DNA of 64,000 nucleotides, taken from an uncultured Eubacteriales bacterium (GTDB lineage: Bacteria; Bacillota; Clostridia; Oscillospirales; Acutalibacteraceae). Numbering within the stretch: the stretch's first letter is position 1; every line of letters begins with the position of its first letter. Below the pieces are notes generated by a model. That model saw only the letters and a program-made list of their open reading frames with translations. It was not told where the DNA came from and ran no database searches. Below are positions 24,091-33,506 of the stretch, in pieces. The DNA is taken from assembly GCA_934725425.1 (NCBI GenBank), contig CAKVAX010000002.1, forward strand, positions 1 to 64,000, written 5' to 3'. A program made the translations under genes and the position numbers.

Positions 24091-26181
24091 ATGATAAACG
24101 TACCGGAAATGTTTGGAAGCATGGTGTTTAACGACTCTGTTATGAGAGAACTGTTGCCCTGTGAAATTTATGATAATTTAAAGAAAGCAGTTAAAGAAAA
24201 TTCTCCAATCGATAAGCAAACCGGTGAGTTTGTGGCCAGAGCGATGAAATCTTGGGCTATAAGTAAAGGAGCTACCCATTTTACACATTGGTTTCAACCT
24301 ATGACTGAAATTACTGCGGAAAAACATAATAGCTTTTTGGAATTTGATGATGACGGAAATGCTAAAATGAGTTTTTCTGTTAAAGAACTCATAAAAGGAG
24401 AATCAGATGCTTCGAGTTTACCTTCGGGAGGCTTAAGAGCTACGTTTGAAGCACGAGGATATACTTCTTGGGATCCTACTTCTCATGCGTTTGTCAAAAA
24501 TCATTCTCTTTATATACCTACATTTTTCTGTTCATATAGTGGCGAAGTTTTGGACGAAAAAACTCCGCTGCTTAAGTCTATGTATGCTGTGAATAAACAG
24601 GCTTTGAGAGTTCTCAGAGTGCTCGGAAATGATAAGATAAAAAAAGTTACTCCAACAATGGGGGCAGAACAAGAGTATTTTTTAATAGACAAAGAAGTAT
24701 ACGAGAAACGAAAAGATATACAATTCTGCGGCAGGACTTTATTTGGAGCCAAACCTGTTAAAGCTCAGGATTTGTCGGACCATTATTTTGCCGCTTTAAA
24801 ACCCAGAGTTGCAGAATTCATGCAAGAACTGGATGAAGAACTCTGGAAACTCGGTGTTCCTTCAAAAACTAAACATAATGAAGTGGCCCCTTCGCAGCAT
24901 GAAATAGCTCAGATTCATACATATTCAAATTTAGCCGCCGACCAAAACCATATAATAATGGAAACCTTGAAACAAATTGCCGAAAAGCACAATTTGGTTT
25001 GTTTGCTCCACGAAAAACCTTTCGAAGGTATAAACGGGAGCGGAAAACACAACAACTGGTCACTTTCTGCGGATACCGGTGCCAATCTTTTGGAGCCCGG
25101 AAATTCACCTCAAGACAATGTTCAATTTTTGGTATTTTTATGTGCCATGATTAAAGCTGTAGACGATTACTCCGACCTTTTAAGAATATCTGTTTCTTCC
25201 GCAGGGAACGATTGCAGGCTTGGTGGTAACGAAGCGCCTCCGGCAGTGGTTTCTATATATCTTGGAGAAGAAATCATAAATATTTTGGAAGCCATTGAAA
25301 AAGGAACTATTTATACCGGCAAAAAAAGAGAGAATTTTGAGATAGGCCTGGATGTTTTTCCGAGCTTTCCTTGCGATACTTCAGACAGAAACCGTACGTC
25401 GCCGTTTGCTTTTACGGGCAATAAATTTGAATTCCGTATGGTTGGTTCTGCTCAGTCTATCGCCGCTCCTAATATGATTTTAAATATAATAAGCGCCCAG
25501 GTTTTGAAAGAATTTGCCGATGAGCTCGAAAAATCTGATGACGTGAACAAAGCTCTTAAAGATTTGTTGGTCAGGGTTATAAATAACCATAAAAAGGTAA
25601 TTTTCGACGGTAACAGCTATTCAAAAGAATGGGAAGAAGAAGCCGAAAAACGTGGCCTTTGCAACTTTAAAACCACAGTGGATGCTTTAAAGCATTCTTT
25701 GGATGAGAAAAATATAGAATTATTTAAAACTCATAAGGTCCTTTCGGAAAGGGAATTGGTTTCAAGATATGAAATCCATATGGAAAATTATTGTAAAATT
25801 TTGAATATAGAATCAAGAGTTATGCTAAAAATGGTAAATAACGAAATTTTGCCGGTAGCAACTGCGTATTCCAAGGAATTAAGCGATTCCATTGTCAGTA
25901 AATCTCAAATTGACAAAAAATTTGTCTCTGATTATGAACTCGACCTTTTCAAAACAATTTCTTCTCTGATTTCAAATTTGCACAATGCAGCACGTGAGCT
26001 GGAAGAAATACTTGAAAAAATTAAATTGAAACCCGATTTAAGTAGTAAGGCAGATTTGTATAAAACCGAAGTTTTGGAATCTATGTCAAAAGTAAGGGAA
26101 ATTGTAGATACTTTGGAAGTTAATATTCCAAGAGCCAAATGGCCTTATCCAACATATGATGATATACTTTTCAGTGTTTAA
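24091..26181 (+). CDS. glnN: glutamine synthetase, type III
   Basis: 696 aa, the length of GSIII (type I is about 450), making glutamine from glutamate and ammonia with ATP. Family motifs are FGSMVFND and LPCEIYDNLKKAV at the N-terminus, HWFQPMTEITAEKH (residues 70-84), PTMGAEQEYFLID (189-201), SGKHNNWSLSADTGANLLEPG (metal/ATP region) and AGNDCRLGGNEAPPAVVS. GSIII works as a double-stacked hexamer, and is found in Bacteroidetes, cyanobacteria and many Clostridia. The gene stands alone; no GlnB- or NtcA-like site was recognised. Confidence 0.97.
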   Translation: MINVPEMFGSMVFNDSVMRELLPCEIYDNLKKAVKENSPIDKQTGEFVARAMKSWAISKGATHFTHWFQPMTEITAEKHNSFLEFDDDGNAKMSFSVKELIKGESDASSLPSGGLRATFEARGYTSWDPTSHAFVKNHSLYIPTFFCSYSGEVLDEKTPLLKSMYAVNKQALRVLRVLGNDKIKKVTPTMGAEQEYFLIDKEVYEKRKDIQFCGRTLFGAKPVKAQDLSDHYFAALKPRVAEFMQELDEELWKLGVPSKTKHNEVAPSQHEIAQIHTYSNLAADQNHIIMETLKQIAEKHNLVCLLHEKPFEGINGSGKHNNWSLSADTGANLLEPGNSPQDNVQFLVFLCAMIKAVDDYSDLLRISVSSAGNDCRLGGNEAPPAVVSIYLGEEIINILEAIEKGTIYTGKKRENFEIGLDVFPSFPCDTSDRNRTSPFAFTGNKFEFRMVGSAQSIAAPNMILNIISAQVLKEFADELEKSDDVNKALKDLLVRVINNHKKVIFDGNSYSKEWEEEAEKRGLCNFKTTVDALKHSLDEKNIELFKTHKVLSERELVSRYEIHMENYCKILNIESRVMLKMVNNEILPVATAYSKELSDSIVSKSQIDKKFVSDYELDLFKTISSLISNLHNAARELEEILEKIKLKPDLSSKADLYKTEVLESMSKVREIVDTLEVNIPRAKWPYPTYDDILFSV

Positions 26182-26234
26182 ATAAAAATTAATTGAGCAC
26201 GGATTTTTTTCAAAAAATATTTTTATAGACAAAA

Positions 26235-27197
26235 CTAAATGACACCATATTTAGTTAAGAATTTTTTCACGGTTTTTTGATATTGTTTTGAATTAACGAA
26301 AAAGGATTCTGCGTGACAAGCCCCCTTGACTATTAGAATTTCTTTTGGACACGAAGCGGCTTCATACAGTTCGTTTACCATGTATATCGGCACGAAAGTA
26401 TCTTTGGAGCCATGGATAAAAAGTATTGGTATCTTGCATTTTTTAATTTGTTTTATTGAGCTCGCTTCTACAAATGAGTATTTATTCACAAGCTTTGTTA
26501 TGAACGAAGTTATATGAAGAACGGGGAAGCATGAAATTTTAAAAAAAGTGGTAAATTGATATTTGAATTCGTCCCATACACTTGTATATCCGCAGTCTTC
26601 TATTACGCATTTTACATTTTCAGGTAGTGATTCTCCCGACGTCATCATTACCGTCGCGCCACCCATAGATACGCCGTATAGAACTATTTTTGCATCGGGA
26701 TTGTACTTTAAAATTAATTTTATCCACTCCAGAATATCTTTCCTTTCAAGCCATCCCATTCCGATGTATTTTCCTTCGCTTTTACCGTGTCCACGAGCAT
26801 CCGGAATTAAAATATTAAATCCCATTTTATAAAATTGCTTTGAGAGTTTTATTTGTCTAAGTCCATTTCCGTTGTAACCGTGGCACATAATTACCCAGTT
26901 TTTAGACGGGGCTTTGTTTTTCAAAATATATGAATGAAGTTTCAGCTTATCCTTGGATTGGATATATTTTTCAGTTGAATTTTCAAGAAAAAAATTTTTA
27001 TATTTGATATCTTTATTTTTGGAATCTTCGGACGCATTTTTTTCTTTATTATGAGGTGCGGCAAAAATAAATGATTTGTCACTCGAAGAAAGTATTATCA
27101 CCAAAAAAAGATAATAAGCCGCAATCGAACTCAACACGAATAGAACAAAAGCGCATATACTTGCAATAAATAAACATAAAATAATAATGTTGTTCAT
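26235..27197 (-). CDS. membrane-anchored alpha/beta hydrolase
   Basis: 320 aa. An N-terminal membrane segment (residues 2-35, IILCLFIASICAFVLFVLSS) is followed by an alpha/beta hydrolase: oxyanion region MCHGYNGNG (near 108), nucleophile elbow GVSMGG (near 198), the catalytic Asp in HGSKDTFVP (near 263) and His in GACHAESF (near 288). It resembles the prolyl-oligopeptidase-like/BAAT-type esterase group YqkD/FrsA-like. The substrate is unknown. Gene order: transcribed away from pgeF. Confidence 0.85.
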   Translation of the reverse strand: MNNIIILCLFIASICAFVLFVLSSIAAYYLFLVIILSSSDKSFIFAAPHNKEKNASEDSKNKDIKYKNFFLENSTEKYIQSKDKLKLHSYILKNKAPSKNWVIMCHGYNGNGLRQIKLSKQFYKMGFNILIPDARGHGKSEGKYIGMGWLERKDILEWIKLILKYNPDAKIVLYGVSMGGATVMMTSGESLPENVKCVIEDCGYTSVWDEFKYQFTTFFKISCFPVLHITSFITKLVNKYSFVEASSIKQIKKCKIPILFIHGSKDTFVPIYMVNELYEAASCPKEILIVKGACHAESFFVNSKQYQKTVKKFLTKYGVI

Positions 27198-27302
27198 AAT
27201 ATTTTCACCGCTTTCTTACTGGGAATTTTAGATTTATTTATTATATCATCATTATAAAAAATGTGCAATATTTATAAAAAAGAAAGGCTCGAGAGGTAAA
27301 AT

Positions 27303-28142
27303 ATGTTATTTAATAGTAATATCATGAATATGAATATAAAAAATGCTGTGTCGTATTTAACATTTAAAGATTTTGAAAAATTTGACTTTTTAATCCACGC
27401 ATTTTCTACTCGGATGGGTGGAGTGAGCGAGGGATGCTATAAATCCATGAATTTAAGCTTTTCTCAAGGAGATAAAGAAGAATCGGTTGAAAGAAATTAT
27501 AATATATTATTTTCTGTTTTAGGGCTGAATATAAATAAAATTGCCATGACCAATCAGGTTCATGACAATTTTATAAAAATTATTAAAGAAAGTGATATCA
27601 ACTCAGGAAATCTAAAATCCAACATTCACTACGAAACAGATGGCCTTATCACAAATGTTCCCGGTGTGGCGCTGGTTACATATCATGCCGATTGTCCGGC
27701 AATATTTATAGTTGACCCCGCCAAAAAAGTTATAGGGCTTGCCCATGCAGGTTGGAAAGGCACTGTCAAAGAAATAGCAGGGAATTTGGTAAATTCATTT
27801 GTAAAAAATTACAATTCTTTACCGCAAAATTTGATTTGTGCTATCGGACCGGCTATTTCAGGCGATTGTTTTGAAGTTTCCGAAGATATACTTCCTTATT
27901 TTGAAAATTTAAATTTAGCTGATAAATCATATCTGATACCTTCAAAAATCCCCGGAAAAATTAATATAGATTTACTTGAAGTCAATCGACAAATCCTTGT
28001 TAAAAGTGGTGTAAAAGAAAGTAATATCATAAAATCTGATGTTTGCACAAAATGCTATCATGATTTGCTTTTTTCTCATCGTGCTATGGGGAAAAACCGA
28101 GGTACAAATGCAGCGGTTATGTCGCTAAAGATACAAGATTAA
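27303..28142 (+). CDS. pgeF: purine nucleoside phosphorylase of the laccase-domain family (PgeF/YfiH)
   Basis: 279 aa. The family zinc site is visible: His in TYHADCPAIF, Cys in the same segment and His in HAGWKGTVKEIAGN; also CAIGPAISGDCFEVS and CTKCYHDLLFSHRA. Members act as adenosine deaminase, purine phosphorylase or remove D-Ala/L-Ser errors in peptidoglycan (PgeF). GAGAGG precedes the ATG. Its 3-prime end overlaps the convergent glycosyltransferase gene by 4 bp. Confidence 0.92.
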   Translation: MLFNSNIMNMNIKNAVSYLTFKDFEKFDFLIHAFSTRMGGVSEGCYKSMNLSFSQGDKEESVERNYNILFSVLGLNINKIAMTNQVHDNFIKIIKESDINSGNLKSNIHYETDGLITNVPGVALVTYHADCPAIFIVDPAKKVIGLAHAGWKGTVKEIAGNLVNSFVKNYNSLPQNLICAIGPAISGDCFEVSEDILPYFENLNLADKSYLIPSKIPGKINIDLLEVNRQILVKSGVKESNIIKSDVCTKCYHDLLFSHRAMGKNRGTNAAVMSLKIQD

Positions 28143-29149
28143 AACTTTGCGTGAATTTTGCATTTTGGCTTGCGTATATGTAATAATTTTTGTCTTTCTT
28201 CTCCGGAAAGAAGTTTAATTGTTTTGAAATTGACCAACTCCGATTCTCCTAAACTGTCAGTAAGTTTTTTAAGTGCATCAGAACTCATGTTTTCGTTATA
28301 GAACGAAATCGCTTCCCTTAAAAAGCTTACTCTTACTGAATCGTTTTTGAAATATCCTTTGTTTTTATAGAATTTTCTAGTTTCATTGAAATTGTTTATC
28401 CGTTGTAAAAGGTCTTTTTCTCCCCGTACTGTGTGCATAAGGGAATCATTATTGTCTACTCTGTAACTATACAAATAATTAGGTATGGTTACTATTTTTT
28501 TGGCTGTAGGATAACTTACTTTGTTAAAATAAACATCTTCACCCATGCTGCATATATTCCTAAAATTTATATCATTCTTTCTTATAAAGTCTGTTTTGTA
28601 CAAATGAGCCCACAAAGATACACATAAGGGATTAAATGTTTGCTCCGTAATTACTTTTTCCTCTGTTCCGTTGTAGCGGTCATTTTGCCATCTACAGTCT
28701 TTTGTAAATATGTAAATATTATGAAGAACTATGTCAGCATCATTATTTTTAGCTTTTTTGTAACATAGTTCACAGGCGTTTCTTTCTAAGATATCGTCGC
28801 TGTCTACAAATTTAATGTATTCTCCTTTTGCAGCGTCAATCCCGGTTTGCCTGGCGAGTGCAGCACCTTGATTTTCTTGGTGAATTACTCTTATTCTACT
28901 GTCTTTTCGTGCTTGATCTTTCAGAATATTAAGGCTGTTGTCCCAAGAACCGTCATCTACAAATATCATTTCGATGTCGTTTAAAGTTTGATTTTTCAAA
29001 TTGTCGATACATTCGTTTAGATATCTTTCTGTATTGTACACAGGAACGATAATCGAAACTTTGGGATTTTCCGCACTAAGCTTACATCCAAAAAACATAA
29101 AAAGTGTGAGTAGAGCAAGGAAAAATTGATTTTTTCTGAATTTAAACAT
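28139..29149 (-). CDS. family 2 glycosyltransferase with an N-terminal signal peptide
   Basis: 336 aa. Residues 30 onwards are a classical GT2 domain: KVSIIVPVYNTERYLNECID, DIEMIFVDDGSWDNS and the DXD motif in YIKFVDSDDILE. It lacks the membrane helices of processive synthases. The unusual part is residues 1-27 (RKNQFFLALLTLFMFFGC KLSAENP), a charged-hydrophobic-polar signal sequence with a lipobox-like FFGC. GT2 enzymes use nucleotide sugars in the cytoplasm, so a secreted form is unexpected. A membrane anchor facing the cytoplasm is the other reading. GGAGG lies 13 nt upstream. Confidence 0.85.
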   Translation of the reverse strand: MFKFRKNQFFLALLTLFMFFGCKLSAENPKVSIIVPVYNTERYLNECIDNLKNQTLNDIEMIFVDDGSWDNSLNILKDQARKDSRIRVIHQENQGAALARQTGIDAAKGEYIKFVDSDDILERNACELCYKKAKNNDADIVLHNIYIFTKDCRWQNDRYNGTEEKVITEQTFNPLCVSLWAHLYKTDFIRKNDINFRNICSMGEDVYFNKVSYPTAKKIVTIPNYLYSYRVDNNDSLMHTVRGEKDLLQRINNFNETRKFYKNKGYFKNDSVRVSFLREAISFYNENMSSDALKKLTDSLGESELVNFKTIKLLSGEERQKLLHIRKPKCKIHAKF

Positions 29150-29256
29150 TTTAAATCATACCTCCATATTTTTTTTTATAAATTTCCTCCAGCTTATCGT
29201 AACATTTATAAATATGAAATTCAATCGAATTAAATGTATAAATAGTAGAAATAAAA

Positions 29257-29285
29257 TTGACTTGTTTACAAAAAAGTGTTAATAT
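29257..29285 (+). promoter_or_regulatory. promoter of the heterodimeric ABC exporter operon
   Basis: TTGACT (29257-29262), 17-bp spacer, TAATAT (29280-29285), 30 bp before the first gene. Confidence 0.72.
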
Positions 29286-29315
29286 AGACTAAAAATTAAT
29301 TACAAGGAGGACGGT

Positions 29316-31058
29316 ATGATAAAAAATCTTGTAAAATGTATCGGAGAATATAAAAAATATGCGATTATAGCACCTATATTTGTAATCGGCGAAATGGCAG
29401 CCGAGGTTGTAATTCCTTTTTTAACCTCCAATCTTATCGATTATGGAATAGACAAGGGCGACATGAATTATATAATAAAATCCGGAATTTATATACTTAT
29501 TTGCACAATTTTGTCGATTATATTCGGTTGTATAGCGGGGAGCTGTTCTGCCAAAGCTTCCGCCGGATTTGCAAAAAATATGCGTGAAAAAATGTACGAA
29601 AATGTTCAAAACTTTTCTTTTTCCAATATAGATAAATATTCAACTTCGAGTATAATTACTCGGTTGACCACCGATGTTACAAATGTTCAAAATGCTTTTC
29701 AAATGCTTGCTTTTGTGGCTCCTGTGGCTCCTGCGCTTCTCATTTTATCTACGGTATTTGCTTTTAGAATAAATGCCGAGCTGGCATTGCTGTTTTTGGC
29801 TTGCGTGCCGCTCCTCGCGGTCGCACTTTATTTTATGGCTTCGAGTGCACATCCAATTTTTACCAAAGTTTTTAAAACTTACGATAAACTGAATGAAAGC
29901 GTTGAAGAAAATCTAAACGGAATCAGAGTAGTAAAATCTTTCGTCAGGGAAGAACATGAAAAGCTTAAATTTTTTAAAATTTCAAGTGTAATTTATAAAT
30001 ATTTTTTAAGTGGTGAAAAAATAATAGCTTTTAATATGCCACTTATGCAATTTAGCATGTATGCATGCACAATTTTAGCGGCGTGGTTTGGAGCAAGAAT
30101 GATAGTTGCCGGTAGAAATGACCCGGCAAACGGATTGACAACCGGTCAGCTTTTAAGTTTGATTGCGTATTCTTCCCAAATTTTAATGGGTCTTATGATT
30201 CTTTCTATGATTCTTACTTTTATAGTTATATCAATTTCTTCTGCAAGAAGAATCTCTGAAATATTGACTGAAAAAAGTGATATCACCTCCCCGAAAAATG
30301 CAATCGAAGATGTGAAAAATGGAGAAATTTCCTTTAAGAATGTCGGATTTAGCTATGTTAAAGATAAAGATAATTTATGTCTTAAAGATATAAATTTAGA
30401 CATAAACTCCGGCGAAGTGATTGGAATTACAGGAGGAACAGGAAGTGGAAAAAGTACTCTTGTGCACATGATTCCAAGACTTTATGATTCTACACTCGGA
30501 GAAGTTTTTGTGGGCGGAGTAAACGTAAAAAATTACGATTTAAAATCCCTTAGAAACGCCGTTGCTATGGTGCTTCAAAAAAACACGTTATTTTCAGGAA
30601 CAATCAAAGAAAACTTGAAGTGGGGAAACGAAAATGCAACGGATGACGAAATAAAACGTGCTTGCAAAATTGCGCAAGCAGATGAATTTATAAACAATAT
30701 GCCTCTCAAATATGATACTTATATAAAAAGAGCGGGCTCGAATGTGTCCGGCGGTCAAAAGCAGAGAATATGTATAGCAAGAGCTTTGCTTAAAAATCCT
30801 AAAATTTTAATACTTGATGACTCAACCAGTGCGGTCGATACAAAAACCGATGCTTCGATAAGGCATGCCTTTAAAAATTATCTTCCGGATACTACAAAAA
30901 TTATAATATCTCAAAGAATATCTTCTGTTAAGCACGCCGATAAGATAATAGTTATGGAAAATGGCCGTGTTATAGGATTTGATACTCATGATAATCTGGT
31001 CAAAAATTGTGAACTCTACAGGCAGACATATGAACTCCAAACGAAAGGAGGAAAATAA
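29316..31058 (+). CDS. ABC exporter half-transporter A (degenerate ATP site)
   Basis: 580 aa, six membrane helices followed by a nucleotide-binding domain: Walker A GGTGSGKST (near 380), signature SGGQKQR and Walker B ILILDDSTSAVD. The catalytic glutamate after Walker B is Asp (DDS), and the switch histidine is Gln (ISQRISS). That is the pattern of the non-catalytic site in heterodimeric exporters such as TM287/288 and LmrCD. It has no C39 peptidase domain. The gene ends 2 bp before its partner. Confidence 0.94.
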   Translation: MIKNLVKCIGEYKKYAIIAPIFVIGEMAAEVVIPFLTSNLIDYGIDKGDMNYIIKSGIYILICTILSIIFGCIAGSCSAKASAGFAKNMREKMYENVQNFSFSNIDKYSTSSIITRLTTDVTNVQNAFQMLAFVAPVAPALLILSTVFAFRINAELALLFLACVPLLAVALYFMASSAHPIFTKVFKTYDKLNESVEENLNGIRVVKSFVREEHEKLKFFKISSVIYKYFLSGEKIIAFNMPLMQFSMYACTILAAWFGARMIVAGRNDPANGLTTGQLLSLIAYSSQILMGLMILSMILTFIVISISSARRISEILTEKSDITSPKNAIEDVKNGEISFKNVGFSYVKDKDNLCLKDINLDINSGEVIGITGGTGSGKSTLVHMIPRLYDSTLGEVFVGGVNVKNYDLKSLRNAVAMVLQKNTLFSGTIKENLKWGNENATDDEIKRACKIAQADEFINNMPLKYDTYIKRAGSNVSGGQKQRICIARALLKNPKILILDDSTSAVDTKTDASIRHAFKNYLPDTTKIIISQRISSVKHADKIIVMENGRVIGFDTHDNLVKNCELYRQTYELQTKGGK

Positions 31059-31059
31059 A

Positions 31060-32955
31060 ATGGAGAATAATTCAAAGTATAAAATAGATTTTAAAGTGCT
31101 TAAACGCCTTCTTTCGTACGTTAAAGGTGAGAAATTAAAAGTTTGTATTGTGATATTTTTTATACTCCTGAGCTCCGCTGTAGCTGCAGTATCTTCTATA
31201 TTTTTGCAGGTGCTTATAGATAAATATATCTCTCCTCTCCTTTTGGAATCTAATCCGGATTTTTCCGGTCTTTTAAAGGCTGTCATTACCATGGCGTGTA
31301 TTTATTTTGTGGGTGCTTTTTCTACACTTATGTACAATAGAGTTGTAGTAAATATTTCTCACAGCGTCCTTAAAAAAATCCGTGATGACATGTTTTCACA
31401 TATGCAAACACTACCTGTTAAATATTTTGACAGCCACGCCCACGGCGATGTTATGAGTTATTATACAAATGACACCGATACTTTAAGGCATATGATTTCT
31501 CATGGACTCCCGCATATTTTTTCGGCCTTGGTTACGATAGTTACAATATTTTTTTCAATGCTTTACGTCAGCTTTTGGTTTACTGGGCTTGTGGTGGTGT
31601 TTGTTTTTATAACGCTTAAAATAGCTTCCAAGTATATAAAGAAAAGCAGTAAATATTTTGTTAAGCAGCAAGATGCGATAGGGGATGTTAACGGCTATGT
31701 CGAAGAAATGATTAATGGTCAAAAAGTAGTTAAAGTATTCTGCTACGAGAATAAATCTTTGAAAAAATTTAAAGTTAAAAATAATGAACTTTATAATAGT
31801 GCTACCGCAGCAACTACTCACGCCAACGTGCTTTCAACCTTTATGATGCATATAGGATACGTCCTTTATTTTATAATTGCTGTTTTGGGCAGCTGGATGG
31901 CTTTAAGTGAGTTCCCTAATTTTTGCCTTACCGGAAGAAATATCTTCACCTTGGGAATGATAGCTTCATTTTTGCAGCTTTCTATTAATTTTATCAATCC
32001 CATAAGCCAGATTTCGGAGCAGTTCAATTCAATAATAACCGCTCTTGCCGGTGCAAAAAGAATTTTTGAATTTATGGATGTTCAGAGCGAATCGGATAAA
32101 GGAAAAATAGACCTCGTTTATGTAGAAGAAAAAGACGGCAAAATAGCAGAAACCAATAAAAATACCGAAAAATGGGCTTGGAAAATACCGACCGATTCGG
32201 GCAAAGTGGAATATAAAATTTTAGAAGGGAAGGTTGTCTTTTCAAATGTAAATTTCGGATATTCTCCCGAAAAAATTGTTTTGCATGATATAAACATAGA
32301 TGCCCGGCCGGGTCAAAAAATCGCATTTGTGGGCGGTACAGGTGCCGGAAAAACCACTATTACCAATCTTCTCAATCGTTTTTATGATATAAATTCCGGT
32401 AAAATCACCTATGATGGAATTGATATAAAAGGCATCAAAAAATCTGCTCTCAGAAAGTCTTTAGGTGTAGTTCTTCAAGATGTAAATTTATTTACAGGAA
32501 CAATAATGGACAATATTCGTTACGGACGTTTGGAAGCTACCGATGAAGAATGTATAGCAGCGGCTAAACTTGTCAGCGCTGACGGTTTTATTGAACTACT
32601 TCCCGAAAAATACAATACTGTTATAAGCGGTAACGATAGCAATCTTTCACAAGGCCAACGTCAGTTGATTTCCATTGCACGAGCTGCCGTCGCTGACCCT
32701 CCTGTTATGATATTGGACGAAGCTACTTCCTCGGTTGATACTCGCACAGAAGCATTGATTCAAATGGGTATGGATGCACTCATGAAAGGAAGAACGGTGT
32801 TTGTAATTGCTCATAGGCTTTCAACAATAATGAATTCTGATAAGATTATAGTTCTTAAAAAAGGAAGAATAGTAGAGCAAGGTTCCCATGAAGATTTGCT
32901 TTCTCAAAAAGGCGAATATTACAGTTTGTATACCGAAAGCTTGAAAACCGAATAA
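31060..32955 (+). CDS. ABC exporter half-transporter B (catalytic site)
   Basis: 631 aa from ATG 31060 with AAAGGAGG 5 nt upstream (an upstream open frame lies inside the previous gene). Six membrane helices, then Walker A GGTGAGKTT, signature LSQGQRQ, Walker B MILDEATSSVD with the catalytic Glu, and switch His in IAHRLST. It pairs with half-transporter A to form a multidrug-type exporter; the substrate is unknown. About 70 residues of variable loop (residues 340-400) sit between the membrane part and the ATPase. Confidence 0.94.
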   Translation: MENNSKYKIDFKVLKRLLSYVKGEKLKVCIVIFFILLSSAVAAVSSIFLQVLIDKYISPLLLESNPDFSGLLKAVITMACIYFVGAFSTLMYNRVVVNISHSVLKKIRDDMFSHMQTLPVKYFDSHAHGDVMSYYTNDTDTLRHMISHGLPHIFSALVTIVTIFFSMLYVSFWFTGLVVVFVFITLKIASKYIKKSSKYFVKQQDAIGDVNGYVEEMINGQKVVKVFCYENKSLKKFKVKNNELYNSATAATTHANVLSTFMMHIGYVLYFIIAVLGSWMALSEFPNFCLTGRNIFTLGMIASFLQLSINFINPISQISEQFNSIITALAGAKRIFEFMDVQSESDKGKIDLVYVEEKDGKIAETNKNTEKWAWKIPTDSGKVEYKILEGKVVFSNVNFGYSPEKIVLHDINIDARPGQKIAFVGGTGAGKTTITNLLNRFYDINSGKITYDGIDIKGIKKSALRKSLGVVLQDVNLFTGTIMDNIRYGRLEATDEECIAAAKLVSADGFIELLPEKYNTVISGNDSNLSQGQRQLISIARAAVADPPVMILDEATSSVDTRTEALIQMGMDALMKGRTVFVIAHRLSTIMNSDKIIVLKKGRIVEQGSHEDLLSQKGEYYSLYTESLKTE

Positions 32956-32981
32956 TTAAAATCTTAATTATATATAAAAAG

Positions 32982-33010
32982 ACCGCACCAAAATTTCGGT
33001 GCGGTTCGTT
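32982..33010 (+). terminator. terminator between the ABC operon and the convergent gene
   Basis: An 8-bp GC-rich stem (32982-32989 with 32998-33005) followed by TCGTTTTATG; T-rich DNA is found on both sides, so it may act both ways. Confidence 0.75.
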
Positions 33011-33023
33011 TTATGTTTTACGT

Positions 33024-33410
33024 TTATTCACTTAGTTCGGGGTCATCGCTTTTCTTGACTTCCTCTTTAAATTTTGTCAGCTGAGCTCCTACCTTTGAAA
33101 GAGCGTCTCGATAAGTTGAATAATCATCGAATTGGTTGTGATAATTCAAAATTTTGTTTGCAGATTTCAACATAGATTCTTTTATATTTCTAAGATTTTC
33201 GCTTTTGTCTTTTGGGTTTGACTTTTTCAATTTAACAAATTCTGCATATCTTTCATCGAATTTTTTCATAGTCGAATACATTTTCTTGTAGTCGTTCTCT
33301 GGCATTTGCGGTGAAATCATTTCGGGATGATAAAATTCATCTTTGAATGTTTGAGTATATTTGCTTAATTGATTATTAATTTTCCCAATTAATTTTGATA
33401 TTTCTCCCAT
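33024..33410 (-). CDS. small helical protein, unknown
   Basis: 128 aa from ATG 33410, which has AGGAG 8 nt upstream; upstream ATGs at 33416 and 33470 are less well placed. It is soluble, Lys/Glu-rich and almost wholly helical, probably a coiled coil (NNQLSKYTQTFKDEFYHP, KFDERYAEFVKLKK). No family recognised. Confidence 0.65.
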   Translation of the reverse strand: MGEISKLIGKINNQLSKYTQTFKDEFYHPEMISPQMPENDYKKMYSTMKKFDERYAEFVKLKKSNPKDKSENLRNIKESMLKSANKILNYHNQFDDYSTYRDALSKVGAQLTKFKEEVKKSDDPELSE

Positions 33411-33506
33411 CGTCATCACTCCTGTATTTTTATTTGAACATATTTTACAACAAATTCTGTGCAATGTCAATATATTTAAATAAATAATACATAATATTTT
33501 ATATAT

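Noticed and set aside
29316..32955. The ABC exporter as the dedicated exporter of the GG-leader peptides
   Set aside because: Neither half has an N-terminal C39 peptidase domain, and no precursor gene is adjacent.
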